A stretch of 13,622 nucleotides of DNA from DASUPK01 sp036377415. GTDB lineage: Bacteria > Actinomycetota > Thermoleophilia > Solirubrobacterales > 70-9. Position 1 is the stretch's first letter; the number at the start of each line of letters is the position of its first letter. The DNA is taken from contig DASUYK010000013.1 in assembly GCA_036377415.1 (NCBI GenBank), forward strand, positions 1 to 13,622. The letters run 5' to 3'. Shown here piece after piece: positions 11,998 to 13,622 of the stretch. The notes beneath the pieces are model-generated. The model saw nothing but the letters and a program-made list of their open reading frames with translations, was not told the DNA's origin and made no database searches. Both the position numbers and the translations under genes were made by a program.

Positions 11998-12822
11998 TCA
12001 GGCGACGAGCTTTCGGCGGAGGGCTCGCACCGGGACGACGAAGAGCGCGGCGCTGACCGCCGCGAGCCAGGCGGAGTTGAGAGCGATGTCGACGATCTCC
12101 GGGCCGGTCGCCAGCCCGCGGGTGATCTCGACCAGGTGATAGAGCGGCATGAACCAGGCGACCACCTCCACCCAGCCGGGAAGCTCGTTGAAGGGAAAGA
12201 AGATCCCGGAGAACAGGAACATCGGGGTGATCCCGAGGGTGAAGAAGTACGAGTAGAGGTCGATCTTCGGGATCAGGGCGGTGAACGTGTAGCCGATCAC
12301 CGAGAAGCAGAGGCCGCCGAGCGCGACGAAGGGCGGGATCAGGACCGCCCATCCCGACGAGACGAGGCCGAACGCCGAGACGACGACCAGGACGACGACC
12401 CCGTACACGGTGGAGCGGCTCGCGCTCCAGGCGAGATCGCCGGCGACAACGTCCTGCACCTCGACCGGGGTCGAGAGAACGTTGTCGTAGAGACGCAGCT
12501 CGTTCATCCGAAAGTAGACGTTGTAGGTCGTCTCGAATGCCGATGACCACATCGCCGCCGAGGCGATCAGGCCGGGGGCGATGAACTCCTTGTACGGAAT
12601 CCCGTTGATCGTCGCGACGTAGGTGCCAAGGCCGAAGCCGAGCGCGAGGAGGTAGAGGAAGGGGTCGAGGAAGGTCGGAAGCAGCGCACCGCGCCAGAGC
12701 TTTGAGAAGACGCGGGCGTTGCGCATCCAAATGGCCGCGGCGAGGCGGGGCACCGGGACCATGTCGCGCAGGGGGATCCGCGGGCCGAGCCCCGCGTAGC
12801 CGGGGTCATTGAGCATGCTCAT
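11998..12822 (-). CDS. ABC-2 type transporter permease, NodJ-like, 274 aa
   Basis: Membrane half of an ABC exporter. Six hydrophobic segments at about 50-70, 80-100, 138-156, 160-182, 191-210 and 247-265 follow a 45-residue cytoplasmic N-terminus. The ABC-2 signature is clear at TPMFLFSGIFFPFNELPGW (199-217). This family exports polysaccharides, lipids, drugs or antibiotics; substrate cannot be told from the sequence. The start lies in an ATGA overlap with the ATPase gene, so translation is coupled; a second ATG at codon 3 is possible. The L,D-transpeptidase gene follows 12 nt after the stop. The neighbouring glycosyltransferases make an envelope substrate plausible, which is inference. Confidence 0.92.
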   Translation of the reverse strand: MSMLNDPGYAGLGPRIPLRDMVPVPRLAAAIWMRNARVFSKLWRGALLPTFLDPFLYLLALGFGLGTYVATINGIPYKEFIAPGLIASAAMWSSAFETTYNVYFRMNELRLYDNVLSTPVEVQDVVAGDLAWSASRSTVYGVVVLVVVSAFGLVSSGWAVLIPPFVALGGLCFSVIGYTFTALIPKIDLYSYFFTLGITPMFLFSGIFFPFNELPGWVEVVAWFMPLYHLVEITRGLATGPEIVDIALNSAWLAAVSAALFVVPVRALRRKLVA

Positions 12823-13622
12823 TCCCTGAGACTCCGTCCGGTGAGGCGCAGGAACACGTCCTCCAGCGTGGCGCGGCGGACCAGTGCAGACTCGGTTGGG
12901 AACGCGTCATGGTCCAGCCCGGCCAGGACCGCCTCGGCGTCCTCCGCGTAGAGCATCAGGGTCCGGTCGGATAGGTCATGGCCCCGTATCCGCCCGTCGA
13001 GCGATCCGACCAGCCCGTGCGCGTCGCACCCCTCGTCGAGCCGAAGCTCGAGGACCTCGCGCCCGACGTGGTGGCGCACCAGGTCGGCGGGCCTCCCTTC
13101 GGCGACGATCTCGCCCTCGTCCATGATCACGAGGCGATCGCAGAGCCGCTCCGCCTCCTCCATGTAGTGGGTTGTGAGCAGGAGCGTCACCCCGCGCCGG
13201 CGCAGGCGGTCGAGCTGGCCCCAGACCGCCAGGCGCGCCTGGGGATCGAGCCCCGTCGTCGGCTCGTCGAGGACGACCAGCTGCGGGTCGCCCATCAGCG
13301 CACGAGAGATCAGCAGGCGCCGCTTCATCCCGCCCGAGAGGCTGCTGATCCGCTCACCCGACCGGTCACCGATCAGGGCGAACTCGAGCAGCTCGGCGGC
13401 CCGCCCCGCCGCCACCTGCCCGTCGATCCCAAAGTAGCTCGCCTGCATGATCAGGTTCTCGCGAACGGTGAGCTCGCCGTCCAGGTTGGTCTCCTGGGGG
13501 ACGACGCCGAGCCGGGCCTTGATCTGACGCCGCTGCCGAGCGGCGTCCATGCCGAGCACATCGAGCTCCCCGCCGTCGATCGTCGCCAGCCCGTAGACCA
13601 TCTTCATCGTCGTCGTCTTGCC
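12819..13622 (-). CDS. ABC transporter ATP-binding protein, NodI/DrrA-like (5' end outside window)
   Basis: Energises the permease encoded next to it. The frame stays open through the window edge and begins inside Walker A, where GKTTT is visible, so some 40-60 N-terminal residues are missing. Visible motifs in order: Q-loop Gln43 in GVVPQETNL, signature LSGGMKRR (95-102), Walker B LVVLDEPT (115-122), D-loop GLDPQ and H-loop TTH with His152. A C-terminal extension of about 90 residues ends with RRATLEDVFLRLTGRSL, typical of the DrrA/NodI export subfamily, which acts with ABC-2 permeases. It overlaps the permease start by 4 nt. All catalytic motifs in view are intact. Whether it is the first gene of the operon cannot be seen. 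Confidence 0.94.
   Translation of the reverse strand, partial: GKTTTMKMVYGLATIDGGELDVLGMDAARQRRQIKARLGVVPQETNLDGELTVRENLIMQASYFGIDGQVAAGRAAELLEFALIGDRSGERISSLSGGMKRRLLISRALMGDPQLVVLDEPTTGLDPQARLAVWGQLDRLRRRGVTLLLTTHYMEEAERLCDRLVIMDEGEIVAEGRPADLVRHHVGREVLELRLDEGCDAHGLVGSLDGRIRGHDLSDRTLMLYAEDAEAVLAGLDHDAFPTESALVRRATLEDVFLRLTGRSLRE

Noticed and set aside
11125..12546. Long plus-strand frame of 473 codons opposite the L,D-transpeptidase and permease
   Set aside because: The translation is Arg/Asp/Glu/Gly-rich with no recognisable domain, and both antisense genes carry diagnostic motifs.

Overview
This is a high-GC bacterial chromosome segment with third codon positions mostly G or C, frequent GTG starts and dense packing. 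It looks actinobacterial. The GalT-like enzyme with an HSHAQ active site, the secreted calcium-binding-repeat protein with a Cys-bracketed tail and the NodIJ-like ABC pair suggest the class Thermoleophilia (Solirubrobacterales/Gaiellales). That placement is inference from protein style, not a database match. I see no phage, plasmid, CRISPR, insertion-sequence or defence genes. The window reads as ordinary housekeeping and envelope chromosome with several small oddities.

Layout. Positions 3-1037 hold the 3' part of a galT-like hexose-1-phosphate uridylyltransferase, followed by a conserved-looking protein of unknown function (1073-1711). A convergent gap with a strong hairpin (1761-1790) leads to three small minus-strand genes: an NTF2/SnoaL-like protein, a 57-aa methionine-rich membrane protein and an ABM-like dimeric alpha/beta-barrel protein. 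A tRNA-Arg(CCT) gene at 2911-2984 is followed by a secreted RTX-like repeat protein and, 13 nt on, a universal stress protein. A convergent alpha/beta hydrolase follows (4394-5158, minus).

From 5184 the plus strand carries a glycan cassette: a membrane-anchored family-2 glycosyltransferase of the polyprenyl-phosphate-sugar synthase type, a SAM methyltransferase overlapping it by 4 nt, and a GT-C-like multi-pass protein. The 3' end of the last overlaps, tail to tail over 76 bp, a second GT-C-like multi-pass protein on the minus strand (8542-10275). The likely logic is that the GT2 enzyme charges a lipid-phosphate carrier with sugar and the GT-C proteins use such donors at the outer face of the membrane.

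The minus strand then carries pyrE (orotate phosphoribosyltransferase) and, upstream of it, an ABC exporter operon running ATPase, permease, L,D-transpeptidase; the ATPase is cut by the window end at its Walker A motif. An exporter coupled to a cell-wall cross-linking enzyme, next to glycosyltransferases, makes the right half of the window an envelope-building region.

Regulation. Several genes have no convincing Shine-Dalgarno sequence but do have a TANNNT hexamer 6-11 nt before the start codon, which suggests leaderless or nearly leaderless transcripts. The small genes around 2.2-3.1 kb instead have clear GGAGG-type sites. I did not find a convincing new biological system. The best leads are the palindrome-containing 3' overlap of the two GT-C genes, the Met-rich mini-membrane protein, the ABC/L,D-transpeptidase operon and the leaderless-promoter pattern.
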